64,000 bases of DNA from Prochlorococcus sp. AG-402-M15 (GTDB lineage Bacteria; Cyanobacteriota; Cyanobacteriia; PCC-6307; Cyanobiaceae): the NCBI GenBank assembly GCA_003216615.1, contig QCIP01000001.1, positions 49,455 to 113,454 on the forward strand. The letters run 5' to 3'. The position numbers and the translations under genes are program-made. Under the pieces are notes generated by a model. That model worked only from the letters and a program-made list of their open reading frames with translations. It was not told the DNA's origin and searched no databases. This document shows positions 44,807-53,493 of this stretch, in pieces; the stretch's first letter is position 1; every line of letters begins with the position of its first letter.

Positions 44807-45751
44807 ATGAAAAATTTAGATATTAAATTCCCTCTTGATAAGTTTGAAAATTTAATTATTGATATTGGTTGGGAATCCTTGGATGATTGGTTCAATTTCT
44901 GGAACAATCAAAAAAATATACTTTCAATTGATCAATTTTGGAATAATAAAGTAAATGATGATTGGATTTGGGGTTTAGCTTTACCTCTTTTATCTCAGGC
45001 TTATAAATTTCAAAATAATTTTTCAGATCGAAAAATAATTGGAATCTCAGCTCTACCTGGTACAGGCAAAACAACTTTAGGTAAATGGCTTGAAGCAATA
45101 TCTTTAAAATTAAATTTCAAAATTGCTGTTATTTCAATTGATGATTTTTATCTCCCTTCAGATGAAATGAAATTAGCAATCAATAATAACCCCTGGAATG
45201 TATCAAGAGGTTTTCCTGGGAGTCATTCAGTAAGATTAATGTATGAAAAATTATCAAGTTGGAAAATAAATGGAGTATTAAATGTACCTGTTTTCGATAA
45301 ATCATTAAGGAATGGCTTAGGAGATAGATCTTGTTGGAGATCAGATAATCCTGATTTATTAATTGTTGAGGGGTGGTTTTTAGGAATAGAACCTTTTTCT
45401 AATGATTTTAATTATCAACATATATATTCAGCAGAGTTGAGTCCTCAAGAATCTTCTTATAGATTTAATATTCAAAATAATCTAAACAAATATTTAGAAG
45501 TTTGGAGTTTAATTGACAATATTTGGCACTTAAAGCCTTTGAAGTTTGAATACATGAATTTGTGGAAGATAAGCCAAGAAAATGAAATGTTTTTACAGAA
45601 AGGTAATGCCCTTCAAGATAAAAAATTATCTAATTTCTTAAGAATGCTTAATGTTTCTATTCCTCACGAAAGTTTTAATGTTATAAATTCTTATGCGTTG
45701 TTATTAATCGATCAAGAAAGAAATTTAGTTGAGGCTGGATTAAATTTGTAG
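44807..45751 (+). CDS. Glycerate kinase (GLYK type)
   Basis: It phosphorylates D-glycerate to 3-phosphoglycerate, both the last step of photorespiration and the return step for glycerate released from glucosylglycerate. It is 314 residues; P-loop GISALPGTGKTT (79-90), AVISIDDFYLP, and a later LLIVEGWFLGI. The family is the plant and cyanobacterial D-glycerate 3-kinase. It is the last gene of the + strand glucosylglycerate run. Confidence 0.9.
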   Translation: MKNLDIKFPLDKFENLIIDIGWESLDDWFNFWNNQKNILSIDQFWNNKVNDDWIWGLALPLLSQAYKFQNNFSDRKIIGISALPGTGKTTLGKWLEAISLKLNFKIAVISIDDFYLPSDEMKLAINNNPWNVSRGFPGSHSVRLMYEKLSSWKINGVLNVPVFDKSLRNGLGDRSCWRSDNPDLLIVEGWFLGIEPFSNDFNYQHIYSAELSPQESSYRFNIQNNLNKYLEVWSLIDNIWHLKPLKFEYMNLWKISQENEMFLQKGNALQDKKLSNFLRMLNVSIPHESFNVINSYALLLIDQERNLVEAGLNL

Positions 45752-45842
45752 TATTGTTAAATTTTTTTTTTTTTAGTTATTTCTTATACATTTTTTGAAG
45801 CTTTAGTTGATGTTTAATTATTAATAATTTTGCTGTTTAGAG

Positions 45843-46070
45843 ATGGTTGAGTTTTCTTACAAAAATGATGGTTGCAGGATGGTCGTTTTGAGATGCATTG
45901 GTCCATCAAATTTTTTTTTAGAAAGAGTTTTATTCCCAACTGACATTCTTACTTTTAAGGCCCCAAACGATTCAAGAGTAGAAATCTGGGGAAATGAATT
46001 ATATGGCCCTAAGTTGGAAGAGAGAATAAGAATTTCTGCTGATAATGAAGATTCAACTTTGGTGGCTTAA
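45843..46070 (+). CDS. DUF1830 domain protein, 75 aa
   Basis: This small soluble protein has the DUF1830 pattern (CRMVVLRCIGPSNFFLERVLFPTDILTFKAPNDSRVEIW, a beta-rich fold). It has two cysteines and an acidic end. DUF1830 proteins occur in cyanobacteria with unknown function. The gap before it holds a long T run only. It is followed by two tiny membrane peptides. Confidence 0.8.
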   Translation: MVEFSYKNDGCRMVVLRCIGPSNFFLERVLFPTDILTFKAPNDSRVEIWGNELYGPKLEERIRISADNEDSTLVA

Positions 46071-46160
46071 AAAAGAAATATCCTAATTGTCTTCGAGTCA
46101 AAATTTTTTACAAATACCTATTTTTTATTGATATTATCAAACTAGTTTTGGTTTATAAAG

Positions 46161-46286
46161 ATGAATTATTTTTCTTCCTTTGCAATAGGAGGTTTTGTTC
46201 CTTCTGCAGCTATTGCTGGTGTTTTACTTTTAGTTGGTTTAGCGGCTTTCTTTTATCTTGGAATTAAAGGTCCTACAGATTATTAA
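46161..46286 (+). CDS. Single-span membrane peptide, 41 aa
   Basis: This 41-residue frame has a soluble start (MNYFSSFAIGGFVPS) and one strong span (AAIAGVLLLVGLAAFFYLGI), with a KGPTDY end. The composition is typical of low-mass photosynthetic-membrane subunits, but I cannot match it to a named Psb, Psa or Pet protein. A purine-rich site precedes the ATG. Confidence 0.6.
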   Translation: MNYFSSFAIGGFVPSAAIAGVLLLVGLAAFFYLGIKGPTDY

Positions 46287-46354
46287 ATCTGAGTTTTATT
46301 AACAAGTAGTTATTTTTAACTTTCTTATAACCTTATTAATTCAACTAATTAAAT

Positions 46355-46489
46355 ATGGATTTAACAACTATTTTATTTATATTAAGTTTACCTTTCGTAC
46401 TGTTAACGGTTTACTTTGGCACAAAAAATGATTTTTATGAAAGTGAAAATTATAAAGGAGATGGTTGTGCCCACGATGTTAAAAGGTAG
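46355..46489 (+). CDS. Single-span membrane peptide, 44 aa
   Basis: This has an N-terminal span (LTTILFILSLPFVLLTVYF) followed by a polar tail with acidic and aromatic residues (NDFYESENYKGDG) and one cysteine. It follows the 41-residue peptide by 68 bases on the same strand and is convergent with the secreted 89-residue gene, 3 bases apart. Confidence 0.5.
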   Translation: MDLTTILFILSLPFVLLTVYFGTKNDFYESENYKGDGCAHDVKR

Positions 46490-46492
46490 CTT

Positions 46493-46762
46493 TTAATCAC
46501 CGCTAAACACACAAGTCCACCTACTATCAAATTGCCAAACAGGTTTATATATTTTATTTGTGATTTTTTCACCTGCCTTATTACATGTATCAAGGTCTTT
46601 CATAGGAATAGAATGTAATGAGGGACTTGTTATACCACTTACCTCTGGTCTACCTCCTGGCCCTTGTCTATATGTTCCTATTATTAACCAATAATCAGCT
46701 TTTACAGAATCTGAAAAAAAGAATAGAGAAAAAAGACATGAAATTAAAAAAGATTTTTTCAT
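46493..46762 (-). CDS. Secreted small protein, 89 aa
   Basis: It has a clear signal peptide (SFLISCLFSLFFFSDSVKA, cleavage near 22). The mature 67 residues start DYWLIIGTYRQGPGGRPEVSG and have two cysteines (DTCNKAGE and TCVFSGD) that may form a disulfide. It probably goes to the periplasm or lumen. No family is recognised. Confidence 0.65.
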   Translation of the reverse strand: MKKSFLISCLFSLFFFSDSVKADYWLIIGTYRQGPGGRPEVSGITSPSLHSIPMKDLDTCNKAGEKITNKIYKPVWQFDSRWTCVFSGD

Positions 46763-46839
46763 TTGCTTATATTAGCTTCTACTTATTAAATGTAAATTGT
46801 ATTTTCTAAGTTGCTATTAATTAAGTTAGATAAGTTTAA

Positions 46840-47646
46840 ATGGCTTTGGAATATCTAAAATTTATTGTATATGGCTTAATTCAAGGTTTAACAGAATTTA
46901 TTCCTGTAAGTAGTACAGCGCATTTAAAAGTCATATCTCTATTTTTTGGCATTGAAGATCCTGGGGCCTCTTTGTCCGCTACTATTCAGCTTGGAAGTGT
47001 TTTAGCTATAGCTTGGTATTTTAGGAATGATATTTTTAATTTCAGAAGTCAATCTTCAAAAAAAATTCTTGAATATCTCTTAAATGAAAGATTATTAAGG
47101 TCTATTTTGATTGGCACTATCCCAATTGTTTTGCTTGGTGGGTGTATAAAATTATTTATGCCTTATTTTTTTGATAACGTCCTTCGTTCAAATTTATCAA
47201 TAGCATTGGTATCATTCCTAATGGCTTTTTTTATGTATTTGGCAGATAGTTCGAAAAGAGGTTCTATTAATATTAAAAACCATAATTATTCAGATAGTTT
47301 TTTGATTGGTTTCTTTCAGGCATTTGCCATTTTCCCAGGTGTTTCAAGATCAGGTGTTACTATTTCTAGCGCTCTAATATCAGGGTGGGAAAGAAGAGAT
47401 GCAGCGAAATTTTCTTTTCTCTTAGGGATGCCAGCTATCTCTCTTGCTGCGATTGTTGAGTTTATTTTTTCTTTTAATGATTTTTCTTCATTAGGTTTTC
47501 TCCCTCTTTTTGTTGGTCTTATTACGACATTTTTGTCCTCTTTATTTGCTATAGATTTCTTATTAAAGTATTTTTCTTCTAATGGGTTGAAAATATTTAT
47601 TATCTATCGAGTTATTTTTGGTGTTGTAATTCTTTTGAATTTATAA
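46840..47646 (+). CDS. uppP: Undecaprenyl-diphosphatase
   Basis: It regenerates undecaprenyl phosphate, the lipid carrier for peptidoglycan and surface polysaccharides, at the outer face of the membrane. It is 268 residues with about 8 spans. The two family motifs are GLTEFIPVSSTAHL (E and S near the start) and FPGVSRSGVTISSAL. It is also called BacA, for bacitracin resistance. Confidence 0.96.
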   Translation: MALEYLKFIVYGLIQGLTEFIPVSSTAHLKVISLFFGIEDPGASLSATIQLGSVLAIAWYFRNDIFNFRSQSSKKILEYLLNERLLRSILIGTIPIVLLGGCIKLFMPYFFDNVLRSNLSIALVSFLMAFFMYLADSSKRGSINIKNHNYSDSFLIGFFQAFAIFPGVSRSGVTISSALISGWERRDAAKFSFLLGMPAISLAAIVEFIFSFNDFSSLGFLPLFVGLITTFLSSLFAIDFLLKYFSSNGLKIFIIYRVIFGVVILLNL

Positions 47647-47700
47647 TTGGATTTGAAAAATTTTTTGCAATTGTGTTAAGGTTTAAAAAAATTATTTTTA

Positions 47701-47853
47701 ATGAATATTTTTATATCTTTCCAATTAGGTGAAGTTGAAGTTTCAAATCTTACTATATTGGTTTTAGCGTTTTTTTCTTCTTTTACATTCATAGCTGTAG
47801 GCATAAGTTCATATAAACTATATAAATCCCTTATAAATGAAGAGGATAAGTAA
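47701..47853 (+). CDS. Single-span membrane peptide, 50 aa
   Basis: It has a soluble, slightly acidic start (MNIFISFQLGEVEVSN), one span (TILVLAFFSSFTFIAVGI) and a basic/acidic tail (SSYKLYKSLINEEDK). The stop is one base before the tRNA 3' end on the other strand. The size recalls photosystem small subunits; no match is known to me. Confidence 0.5.
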   Translation: MNIFISFQLGEVEVSNLTILVLAFFSSFTFIAVGISSYKLYKSLINEEDK

Positions 47854-47927
47854 TCGGAACGGCGGGATTTGAACCCACGACCCCCACTACCCCAAAGTGG
47901 TGCGCTACCAAACTGCGCTACGCCCCG
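47854..47927 (-). tRNA. tRNA-Pro (anticodon GGG)
   Basis: The reverse strand folds into a full cloverleaf of 74 bases: acceptor CGGGGCG/CGTTCCG (with two G-U pairs), D stem GCGC/GCGC, anticodon stem CCACT/AGTGG, loop TTGGGGT with anticodon GGG, T stem GTGGG/CCCGC with loop TTTGAAT, and discriminator A. CCA is not encoded. It reads CCC and CCU codons. Confidence 0.95.
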
Positions 47928-47954
47928 TATCTTTACTATAAATATAAGATTGAT

Positions 47955-48683
47955 TTAAATGTTATTGTTTATAGGATTGTTATCAGATCTCAATACACAC
48001 TTATCAACTTCCCAATTAAAGTTTTCCCATATATGTTTTTTTAATTTGTAGTTGCTTCCAGTAAAAACTCCTAACTTAACATTTGTAGGAGAAGCTGAAC
48101 AATACTGCCTGCTTCCAGCTGATGCAAGATATTGTTGATGGTATTGTTCTGCATAAAAATATTCATTAATTAATTTTATTTCCGTTTCAATTAAACCAAA
48201 ATTTTTTTTGTTTAGTTCCTTTTGATATTGTTCCTTACTGGCTAATATAGTTCTAATATTATTTTCATTTGTGTAATATATTGCTGATCTATATTGAGTC
48301 CCAATATCATTACCTTGCCTGTTTTTTTTAGTAGGGTCATGACATTCCCAAAACATTTTTAATAAATCACTTATATCTATTTCCCTTTTATCCCATATAA
48401 CTCTAACCACTTCTGAATGACCAGTTAAGCCGGAACATACTTCATAATAAGTTGGATTACTTATTTCACCGCCAGCATATCCTACAGAAGTTGTGACAAC
48501 TCCAGGGAGTTTCCAAAAACATTTTTCAGCTCCCCAAAAACAACCACATCCAAAAATTATTTCATCCTCTTGGATATTAGGATCTTTTGTAATATCCGTT
48601 TTTAATATTCTATGTAATGAATAAGCATCATTAGTTAAATTTATCTCCTCATTATTCATAATGTTTTTCAGGAATTTAAACAT
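47955..48683 (-). CDS. msrA: Peptide-methionine (S)-S-oxide reductase
   Basis: It repairs oxidised methionine. It is 242 residues; the catalytic motif GCFWG (47-51) has Cys48. It also has VGYAGGEISNPTYYEVCSGLTGH and QYRSAIYY. The first 40 residues are an extension with no motif. It is alone, 28 bases downstream (on the - strand) of the tRNA's 5' end. Confidence 0.96.
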   Translation of the reverse strand: MFKFLKNIMNNEEINLTNDAYSLHRILKTDITKDPNIQEDEIIFGCGCFWGAEKCFWKLPGVVTTSVGYAGGEISNPTYYEVCSGLTGHSEVVRVIWDKREIDISDLLKMFWECHDPTKKNRQGNDIGTQYRSAIYYTNENNIRTILASKEQYQKELNKKNFGLIETEIKLINEYFYAEQYHQQYLASAGSRQYCSASPTNVKLGVFTGSNYKLKKHIWENFNWEVDKCVLRSDNNPINNNI

Positions 48684-48722
48684 AATTTAAATCTGTTTAT
48701 TATAAGTAAAAAAATTTACTTT

Positions 48723-50468
48723 TTAGCTTTTAACAATTCTGGTAGCTAATTCTCTTTCCCAAAGTTGTTTATATAGCCCATTCTCTTTTACTAAATCTTT
48801 ATGGTTCCCTTCTTGTACTATTTCTCCTTTATCCATTACTAAAACTCTATCACAGGTAGCTGCAACAGAAAGTTGGTGACTAATTATTATGATTGTTTTA
48901 TTACTCCTATCACTCATTTCATCTATTATTCTTGCTGCTGTTTTATTATCTACGCTTGCTAATGCATCATCAAGAACAACAATAGGAGAATTAACAAGTA
49001 GTGCTCTTCCTAGTGCAGTTCTTTGCCTTTGCCCACCACTTAATGTAATACCTCTTTCACCAACAATAGTTTTAAACTTTTGAGGAAAACTATTGATATC
49101 ATCAATCAATCCAGCTTTTGTGGCGCTTTCTTTAACTAAAAATTTAGAAGCTTTTGGTTCTCCAAAACTTAGATTTTCTGAGATTGTAGAAGTAAATAAA
49201 AATGCTTCTTGTGGAACGATTGAAATATTCTTTCTAAGATCACTTAATTTTAATGTTTTCACATCAATTTCGTCTAAAAATAATTGATTGTCTGGAATTT
49301 CAATAGTTCTTCCTAGAGACTTTGCTAGTGTTGTCTTGCCACAACCTACTGGGCCAACTATTGCAATAAGTTCTCCAGGATAAATTTTAAAATTGAGACC
49401 ATTTAATGAATTAAATTTTGATCCTGGATACTTTATCGTTAAACTTTTTGCTTCTAAAAATCCTTTAACCTTCCTTTTTAAAAATTTAGTGTCTGCCCCA
49501 TCTACGATTTTTGGATTGTTCTGAAAGATTTCTTCTACACGATCTAAACTTACTTGACCGAGTTGAAATGTATTTAAGGTAAAACCTAATAGTGCTGTAG
49601 GAAAGACAAGTCTTTCTACGTAAAGAATTAAAGCTACTAAACCACCTATCGAAATAAATCCACTCTCTATTTGAAAAGTTCCTAATGATAATAAAATCAA
49701 TAATGAAATTGATGAAATACCTTGCAATAATGGGAATAGGGTGCTCGCTGTTCTTGCAAGTTGTATCGCTGAATTTCGATAGTCATTATTATATATGTTA
49801 AATTCTCTTTTCTCAGCATTCTCTTGTCCATAAATTTTGATGGCGCTTATGCCAGAAAGATCTTCTTGTATTAGATCACTAAGTTTTGATAATGATTCTT
49901 GTTGAGCTTTTCTTTGATTAACCATTCTTCCGCCGAATAAACTTACAATTCCAAGGATTAATGGAAATATCATTAAAGCTGATATTGTTAATGTTTTATT
50001 AATGGAAAACATTGAAGGAATAGTGAATGAATAAGCTAGGACAATGTTGCATAAACTTAAAACAGTAAATCCTAAAAGTCTTCTTATGTTTTCAACATCA
50101 CTTGTAGCTCTACTAATGATGTCTCCACTACCTTTTTTTTGGATCCATTCTGGATCTTGAATAAGTAAATGGTCAAATAGTTTTTGACGAATATTTACCT
50201 CTACTTTTCTACCTATGCCGAAAACAATCTGTCTTGAAAATAATCTTATTAAACCCATACAAGTTGCTAAAAATATTAACCATAAGGATTTAGAAATAAC
50301 AAAATCTGAAGAAAACCCATTTTGTAATTGGTCAATTATATTTTTTACTTCTAAGGGTATTAAAACACTTAATATATTCACTACCAAAAGAGCTAAAGCT
50401 CCTTTTAAGAATTCTTTTTTGTATGGTCTTAGATATTTAGATATAACTTTTATCTTCAAATTTTTCAT
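48723..50468 (-). CDS. ABC exporter, fused membrane and ATPase domains (MsbA-like)
   Basis: It is 581 residues: an N-terminal six-span membrane domain (about 15-310) and a C-terminal ATPase with Walker A GPVGCGKTT, signature LSGGQRQR, and Walker B IVVLDDALAS. It works as a homodimer or heterodimer. The substrate, whether a lipid, peptide or drug, cannot be told. The Walker B ends in D, not E (LDDALAS), which can mean a degenerate site in a heterodimer. Confidence 0.92.
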   Translation of the reverse strand: MKNLKIKVISKYLRPYKKEFLKGALALLVVNILSVLIPLEVKNIIDQLQNGFSSDFVISKSLWLIFLATCMGLIRLFSRQIVFGIGRKVEVNIRQKLFDHLLIQDPEWIQKKGSGDIISRATSDVENIRRLLGFTVLSLCNIVLAYSFTIPSMFSINKTLTISALMIFPLILGIVSLFGGRMVNQRKAQQESLSKLSDLIQEDLSGISAIKIYGQENAEKREFNIYNNDYRNSAIQLARTASTLFPLLQGISSISLLILLSLGTFQIESGFISIGGLVALILYVERLVFPTALLGFTLNTFQLGQVSLDRVEEIFQNNPKIVDGADTKFLKRKVKGFLEAKSLTIKYPGSKFNSLNGLNFKIYPGELIAIVGPVGCGKTTLAKSLGRTIEIPDNQLFLDEIDVKTLKLSDLRKNISIVPQEAFLFTSTISENLSFGEPKASKFLVKESATKAGLIDDINSFPQKFKTIVGERGITLSGGQRQRTALGRALLVNSPIVVLDDALASVDNKTAARIIDEMSDRSNKTIIIISHQLSVAATCDRVLVMDKGEIVQEGNHKDLVKENGLYKQLWERELATRIVKS

Positions 50469-50548
50469 TTTATTTTGCCCATATGATTAAGATAATGTTT
50501 CATTTTTGAATATGTGAGCTAATTTTATAAATGATTCAGTATTTATTT

Positions 50549-50845
50549 ATGAGTAACGAGCAAACTCATCCATTACATGAAACCGACAAAAACATTATAG
50601 ATTCCCTTATCACTAAAAAAACTCCAGAAGATCTTGACTATATAAATTTAGCTAGATTAATAAATCGTTATACAAATTTCCCTGGAGAAATTGAAATTAA
50701 AAATGATATTGTAAAAATTTTAAAATTTTGGAAAATCACTAAAAATGAACTTTTTTCAAAAACAAAAAATATCTGGTCAAAAAGTTTCAGGCCTTCTAAT
50801 ACAAATAAAGATTTAGTTGGCTCAGGTTTTGATACCTCAAATTGA
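50549..50845 (+). CDS. DUF3288 protein
   Basis: This protein (98 residues from the ATG at 50549; 104 from 50531) resembles DUF3288 proteins of cyanobacteria: HPLHETDKNIIDSLITKKTPED, LARLINRYTNFPGEIEIKNDI, LKFWKITKNELFSKT. It is soluble and helical with unknown function. It lies between a divergent ABC exporter and trpD, so it may share a transcript with trpD. Confidence 0.8.
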   Translation: MSNEQTHPLHETDKNIIDSLITKKTPEDLDYINLARLINRYTNFPGEIEIKNDIVKILKFWKITKNELFSKTKNIWSKSFRPSNTNKDLVGSGFDTSN

Positions 50846-50878
50846 ATTTTATCTTCATAATTTTTCTTCAATAAATAA

Positions 50879-51916
50879 ATGTTTTCAAATCTATCAAACG
50901 CTGAAATCCTAAATAATTTGTTAGAAGGAAGGAACCTTGATGATTTAACTTCTAGATCTTTAATGCAAAGATGGCTTAATGATGAAATATCAGATGTTGA
51001 AACAGGAGCTTTTTTGAGTGCTTTGAGAGCTAAGAGCTCTACAGGTGTCGAACTAAGTTCTATGGCTGAGGAACTCTTAAATGTTTGCGAATTGCCAGTG
51101 GCAAGACCAAATTTGTATTTGGTAGATACTTGTGGAACAGGAGGGGATGGAGCTAATACTTTTAATATTTCAACTGCGGTAGCATTTGTAGCTGCATCTT
51201 GTGGTGTAAAAATTGCAAAACACGGAAATAAAAGTGCTAGTGGTAAAGTTGGCTCTGCTGATGTTTTGTTGAATCTTGGTTTGAATTTAAATTGTTCATT
51301 AGAAAAAGTAATCACAGCCGTAAGTGAAATTGGAATAACTTTTTTGTTCGCACCTGTTTGGCATAAATCTTTGATAAAACTTGCTCCATTAAGAAAGACA
51401 CTTGGAATAAGGACAGTATTTAATCAACTTGGACCATTAGTAAATCCTTTAAGACCCAATGCGCAAGTTTTGGGTGTTGCTTCTGAGGATCTTCTACAAC
51501 CTATGGGAAGCGCACTTTTGAAAATGGGTATGAATAGAGCAATAGTTGTTCATGGTTCTGGCGGCCTTGATGAAGCTTCGCTTCAAGGAGATAATAAATT
51601 AGTATTTGTTGAAAATGGTGAATTAAGGTTTTCAGAAATAAATATTTCAGATTTTAACCATGAAAATATTGCTAACGAAAAGCTTGTAGTTTCTGGTCTT
51701 GAGTCTAACGAGGAAATATTAAAGTCTGTTTTAAATGGTTCTGGACAAAAATCTCATATCGATGTTGTTGCCTTGAATGCTGCTTTAGTGCTTTGGGCTG
51801 CAGGAATTGAGGATGATTTAAATGAAGGATTTAATAAAGCTTTATTTTCGATTAATCAAGGAGATCCTTGGAAAAAGTTTCTACTCTTAAAAAATTATTT
51901 ATCCGCAATGAATTAA
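50879..51916 (+). CDS. trpD: Anthranilate phosphoribosyltransferase
   Basis: This is the second step of tryptophan synthesis: phosphoribosyl transfer to anthranilate. It is 345 residues, with the PRPP loop [18 protein letters not shown] and the substrate loops [17 protein letters not shown] and [19 protein letters not shown]. It starts a + strand run: trpD, carA, STAS, mini-RNase III, rlmB. Confidence 0.97.
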   Translation: MFSNLSNAEILNNLLEGRNLDDLTSRSLMQRWLNDEISDVETGAFLSALRAKSSTGVELSSMAEELLNVCELPVARPNLYLVDTCGTGGDGANTFNISTAVAFVAASCGVKIAKHGNKSASGKVGSADVLLNLGLNLNCSLEKVITAVSEIGITFLFAPVWHKSLIKLAPLRKTLGIRTVFNQLGPLVNPLRPNAQVLGVASEDLLQPMGSALLKMGMNRAIVVHGSGGLDEASLQGDNKLVFVENGELRFSEINISDFNHENIANEKLVVSGLESNEEILKSVLNGSGQKSHIDVVALNAALVLWAAGIEDDLNEGFNKALFSINQGDPWKKFLLLKNYLSAMN

Positions 51917-51923
51917 TTTAAAA

Positions 51924-53066
51924 TTGATGATTAATCAATATAATAAAAACGCGAAATTAGTTTTAAGTAATGGAATTGTATTCCAAGGATTCTTTTTTGG
52001 TGCTTCTGGTACAGCCATTGGTGAAATAGTTTTTAATACGGGAATGACCGGATATCAAGAAGTTATTACTGACCCAAGTTACTATGGACAAATATTGACT
52101 TTTACTTATCCAGAGATCGGAAATACTGGTATTAATTTTGAAGATTCAGAATCTAAAATTAATGTTAAAGGTATAATTGTTAGAAATTTTTCATCTAATA
52201 ACAGCAATTGGAGATCTAAAAAGAATTTTAATCAATGGTTAGTTGAGAAAAACATCATAGGTCTTTATGGAATAGATACAAGGGCTCTTGTTAAAATTTT
52301 AAGATCTAGTGGCGCGATGAATGGAGTTATTACCTCTCTAGATAAAACTGATGAAAGTTGTTTAAAGATAATTCATAATACGCCAAAGATGGAAGGATTA
52401 AATTTATCAAAAGAAGTTTCTACAAAGCAACAATATTTATGGAAAAATACAACAGAAACGGATTTTGACGTTAGAGAAAGTTATTCAGAAAAGGCTAATA
52501 AACTAAAAATAGTAGCAATTGATTTCGGAATAAAAAAATCTATTTTAAATAGGTTAGTCTCCCATGGTTGTGAAGTTTTGGTTTTGCCTTCGAGATCTTC
52601 CTTAAAAGATGTTTTATCTAATAATCCAGATGGGATATTCTTCTCAAATGGCCCGGGAGATCCTTCTTCTGTTACTGAAGGTATAGATTTAGCGAGATCT
52701 CTTATTGACCATGGTGAAATACCTATGTTCGGAATTTGTCTTGGACATCAAATATTTGGATTAGCTTTAGGTGGCTCTACTTATAAACTCCCATTTGGAC
52801 ATCGTGGTTTAAATCATCCTTGTGGAAAGGATAGTTACATTGAGATAACTAGTCAGAATCACGGTTTTGCTATTGACCCAAATTCTCTCTCAAAAGAATT
52901 AGTCAAAATAACTCATTTCAACCTTAATGATAAGACTGTTGCTGGATTGGAAGTTAATAATAAGCCTATATTTAGTGTTCAATATCATCCCGAAGCAGGC
53001 CCTGGTCCACATGATTCGGATTATTTATTTAAAAAATTTGTTTCTCTAATGTTAGAAAGATGTTGA
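51924..53066 (+). CDS. carA: Carbamoyl-phosphate synthase small subunit
   Basis: It supplies ammonia from glutamine to CarB for carbamoyl phosphate, needed for pyrimidines and arginine. It is 380 residues; the nucleophile Cys272 is in FGICLGHQ, the His/Glu pair in VQYHPEAGPGP, and the N-terminal domain has IVFNTGMTGYQEV. It lies 7 bases after trpD and 61 bases before the next gene. Confidence 0.97.
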   Translation: MMINQYNKNAKLVLSNGIVFQGFFFGASGTAIGEIVFNTGMTGYQEVITDPSYYGQILTFTYPEIGNTGINFEDSESKINVKGIIVRNFSSNNSNWRSKKNFNQWLVEKNIIGLYGIDTRALVKILRSSGAMNGVITSLDKTDESCLKIIHNTPKMEGLNLSKEVSTKQQYLWKNTTETDFDVRESYSEKANKLKIVAIDFGIKKSILNRLVSHGCEVLVLPSRSSLKDVLSNNPDGIFFSNGPGDPSSVTEGIDLARSLIDHGEIPMFGICLGHQIFGLALGGSTYKLPFGHRGLNHPCGKDSYIEITSQNHGFAIDPNSLSKELVKITHFNLNDKTVAGLEVNNKPIFSVQYHPEAGPGPHDSDYLFKKFVSLMLERC

Positions 53067-53116
53067 CATATCGTTTTCTTTTGATTTGATAATTACATTT
53101 GATACATTAATTTTTT

Positions 53117-53122
53117 GGAGGG
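53117..53122 (+). promoter_or_regulatory. Ribosome binding site that fixes the STAS gene start
   Basis: GGAGGG lies 5 bases before ATC (53128) and 8 bases before ATA (53131). It is the only clear ribosome site in the 60-base gap after carA, and no standard start codon lies within reach of it in the STAS frame. Confidence 0.6.
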
Positions 53123-53127
53123 AATAA

Positions 53128-53493
53128 ATCATAGAAGATTTCCAGAAGCTAACAGTTTCTTTAAGAGGAAACCTCGATGTAAAAACAAATATTATTGTTT
53201 TTACCTTTAAAGGCCAACTTGATGCCTTCTCAGAAAAGCAATTTAAGAATTTTGTTACTAATAATTTAAACAATGAACTATCTTTGGTTATTGATCTTAC
53301 AAAAATTGATTTTCTAGATTCTTCTGGTCTTGGAGCTCTTGTTCAGACTGCAAAAGAATGTAAAAAGTTGAAACTAGGTTTCTCAGTTGTTGGAAATTCT
53401 AGAGTTGCTCAAACTATTAAACTTGTGCGTTTAGGCGATTTTCTAAATCTAAAGTCGACTCTTGAAGAAGCATTAACTTATTTAAAAAATTGA
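53128..53493 (+). CDS. STAS-domain anti-sigma-factor-antagonist-like protein with a non-standard start codon
   Basis: It is a single STAS domain of about 121 residues: KLTVSLRGNLDVKTNIIVFT, FKGQLDAFSEKQF, LVIDLTKIDFLDSSGLGALV. No ATG, GTG or TTG lies in frame before residue 52 (TTG at 53284), which would cut off half the domain, and a stop (TAA at 53125) closes the frame just upstream. The start is most likely ATC at 53128 or ATA at 53131, 5-9 bases after a strong GGAGGG ribosome site (53117-53122). Serine in the SSG motif may be phosphorylated. Its stop overlaps mrnC. Confidence 0.75.
   Translation: MIEDFQKLTVSLRGNLDVKTNIIVFTFKGQLDAFSEKQFKNFVTNNLNNELSLVIDLTKIDFLDSSGLGALVQTAKECKKLKLGFSVVGNSRVAQTIKLVRLGDFLNLKSTLEEALTYLKN

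Noticed and set aside
50668..51315. Open frame of 215 codons on the - strand across the DUF3288 and trpD genes
   Set aside because: It is fully opposite two well-supported genes, its protein has no recognisable fold and its composition mirrors trpD codons; a shadow frame.
53052..53273. Open frame of 73 codons on the - strand over the start of the STAS gene
   Set aside because: The + strand encodes an unbroken STAS domain here; the reverse frame has no motif.
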